NCBI RefSeq assembly: GCF_902459615.1
Contig: NZ_CABPSA010000005.1
Location: 186,001 to 250,000, forward strand
Length of the DNA stretch: 64,000 nucleotides
Direction of reading: 5' to 3'
Origin: Pandoraea commovens
GTDB lineage: Bacteria > Pseudomonadota > Gammaproteobacteria > Burkholderiales > Burkholderiaceae
This document shows, piece by piece, positions 63,011 through 64,000 of the stretch (positions within the stretch are counted from its first letter, which is position 1; each line of letters opens with the position of its first letter). Below the pieces are notes generated by a model, which did no database searches, was not told the origin of the DNA, and saw only the letters and a list, made by a program, of their open reading frames with translations. A program made the translations under genes and the position numbers.

Positions 63011-64000
63011 TCAGACCCGACCCGCCCAGGCGAGCGGGTTCTCGTTCAGGCCCCAGTAAAGGCTCTTCTGATTCGTGTATTCCAGCAGTCCCAGACGCCC
63101 CTTCTCGCGGCCCATACCGCTCTCCTTCCAGCCGCCGAACGGCGTCGAGATGGAGAACTGCTTATAGGTATTGATCCAGACGGTGCCTGTCTCCAGCGCA
63201 CGGCCCACACGCCACGCACGCTTGAAGTCGCGCGTCCAGATACCGGCAGCCAGCCCGTAGACGCTGTCGTTGGCCTCGGCCAGCAGATCGGCTTCGTTCT
63301 CGAACGGCAGCACGGCCAGCACCGGCCCGAAGATCTCTTCCTGCACCATGCGCGCCTGATTCGTCAGGCCCGCGATGATCGTCGGCTGATAGAAGTAGCC
63401 CTTCTCGCGACCGTCGCCCGCAGGACGCTCGCCGCCGCAAAGCAGTCGACCGCCCTCTTCCAGCCCGATAGCGACGTAGCGCTCGATGGAGTCGCGATGC
63501 GACGACGTCACGAGCGGCCCCATCTGCGTGTCCTCACGCAGCGGATCGCCCACGCGCAATTGCTTCGCACCGGCAACCAGACGCTCGACGAACGTGTCGA
63601 AGATCGCTTTGTGAACGAACAGACGCGAGCCTGCGATGCACGACTCGCCCGACGAACTGAAGATGCCGTAGAGCACACCGGCCACGGCGTGATCGATGTC
63701 GGCGTCTTCGAACACGATGGTCGGCGACTTGCCGCCGAGTTCGAGCGAGACCGGCATCAGCTTCTCTGCGGCGAGACGCGCGATGCCGCGCCCCACTTCC
63801 GTGCCGCCGGTGAACGCCACCTTCCTGACCTTCGGATGACGCACGAGAATGTCGCCGATGACCGAGCCCTTGCCCGGCAGCACCGACAACACCCCGCGCG
63901 GCACACCGGCGGCTTCGCAGATGCGGCCGAGTTCGAGCGAGGCGAGCGGCGTGACTTCCGCCGGTTTGAGCACCACGGCGTTGCCTGCGGCGAGTGCCGG
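63011..64000 (-). CDS. Aldehyde dehydrogenase (5' end outside the window)
   Basis: The open frame runs from the stop at 63011 to the window edge; the visible 330 residues are the C-terminal two thirds of an ALDH of about 490. Key motifs are PALAAGNAVVLKPAEVTPLA at the edge, FTGGTEVGRGIA, the catalytic Glu in SLELGGKSPTIVFEDAD, the catalytic Cys in SSGESCIAGSRLF and the GPVLAVLPFENEAD region; the terminal FGGWKESGMGREKG motif is intact. It oxidises an aldehyde to an acid with NAD(P)+, most likely in the same catabolic pathway. The start codon cannot be given. Confidence 0.95.
   Translation of the reverse strand, partial: PALAAGNAVVLKPAEVTPLASLELGRICEAAGVPRGVLSVLPGKGSVIGDILVRHPKVRKVAFTGGTEVGRGIARLAAEKLMPVSLELGGKSPTIVFEDADIDHAVAGVLYGIFSSSGESCIAGSRLFVHKAIFDTFVERLVAGAKQLRVGDPLREDTQMGPLVTSSHRDSIERYVAIGLEEGGRLLCGGERPAGDGREKGYFYQPTIIAGLTNQARMVQEEIFGPVLAVLPFENEADLLAEANDSVYGLAAGIWTRDFKRAWRVGRALETGTVWINTYKQFSISTPFGGWKESGMGREKGRLGLLEYTNQKSLYWGLNENPLAWAGRV

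Noticed and set aside
60087-63059. A 990-residue open frame on the plus strand across the Rieske cluster
   Set aside because: It lies opposite four well-supported genes and has the His/Arg-rich composition of an antisense frame.

Overview
The window looks like a chromosomal segment of a high-GC betaproteobacterium of the Burkholderiaceae, most likely Pandoraea or a close relative. This is inferred from gene orders familiar in that family (pepA-holC-DUF2486 divergent from lptF-lptG; cysH-cysD-cysN-cobA beside a TSUP transporter and a CysB regulator), high GC throughout and an ESPR-type autotransporter. No database search was run, so the genus is an inference.

Left part (1-16,000) is mostly core metabolism: the end of an unknown gene, a TRAP transporter (dctP-dctQ-dctM) divergent from a GntR/FCD regulator, lgt, a LysR regulator divergent from two tandem dihydroxy-acid dehydratases of different subclasses, a small cytochrome c, DUF2486-holC-pepA, lptF-lptG and a CbiX-like chelatase.

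16,223-26,140 is the most unusual block. Two giant, full-length paralogous proteins (1490 and 1541 residues) resemble the DUF6543/dermonecrotic-toxin-like family, and between them lies a 227-residue protein matching only their N-terminal part. This looks like a duplicated toxin or effector locus. Assimilatory sulfate reduction follows (cobA, cysN, cysD, cysH, TSUP transporter, CysB-type regulator), then an operon of three outer-membrane beta-barrels, two of them POTRA-less Omp85-like, and a branched-chain-amino-acid-type periplasmic binding protein.

37,628-42,631 starts at tRNA-Leu(CAA) and reads as a small, decayed genomic island: an integrase remnant, two paralogous small proteins of a family I do not recognise in opposite orientations, a ParD/ParE pair, an enlarged glutaminase-fold protein and a hendecad-repeat membrane-anchored coiled coil.

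42,794-48,102 holds two flavin monooxygenases around an AraC regulator, an NmrA-like protein and a lipoprotein hydrolase. 48,092-56,330 is a surface locus: a 1983-residue autotransporter whose passenger is three ~1.48 kb repeats, followed on the same strand by a TPR-glycosyltransferase that could modify it. The right end (57,731-64,000) is a catabolic cluster, all on the minus strand: aldehyde dehydrogenase (cut by the window edge), NMT1-type binding protein, two small uncharacterised proteins, a Rieske oxygenase, a RidA protein, an oxygenase reductase and an extradiol-type dioxygenase. Together these would take up, hydroxylate and ring-cleave an aromatic compound.
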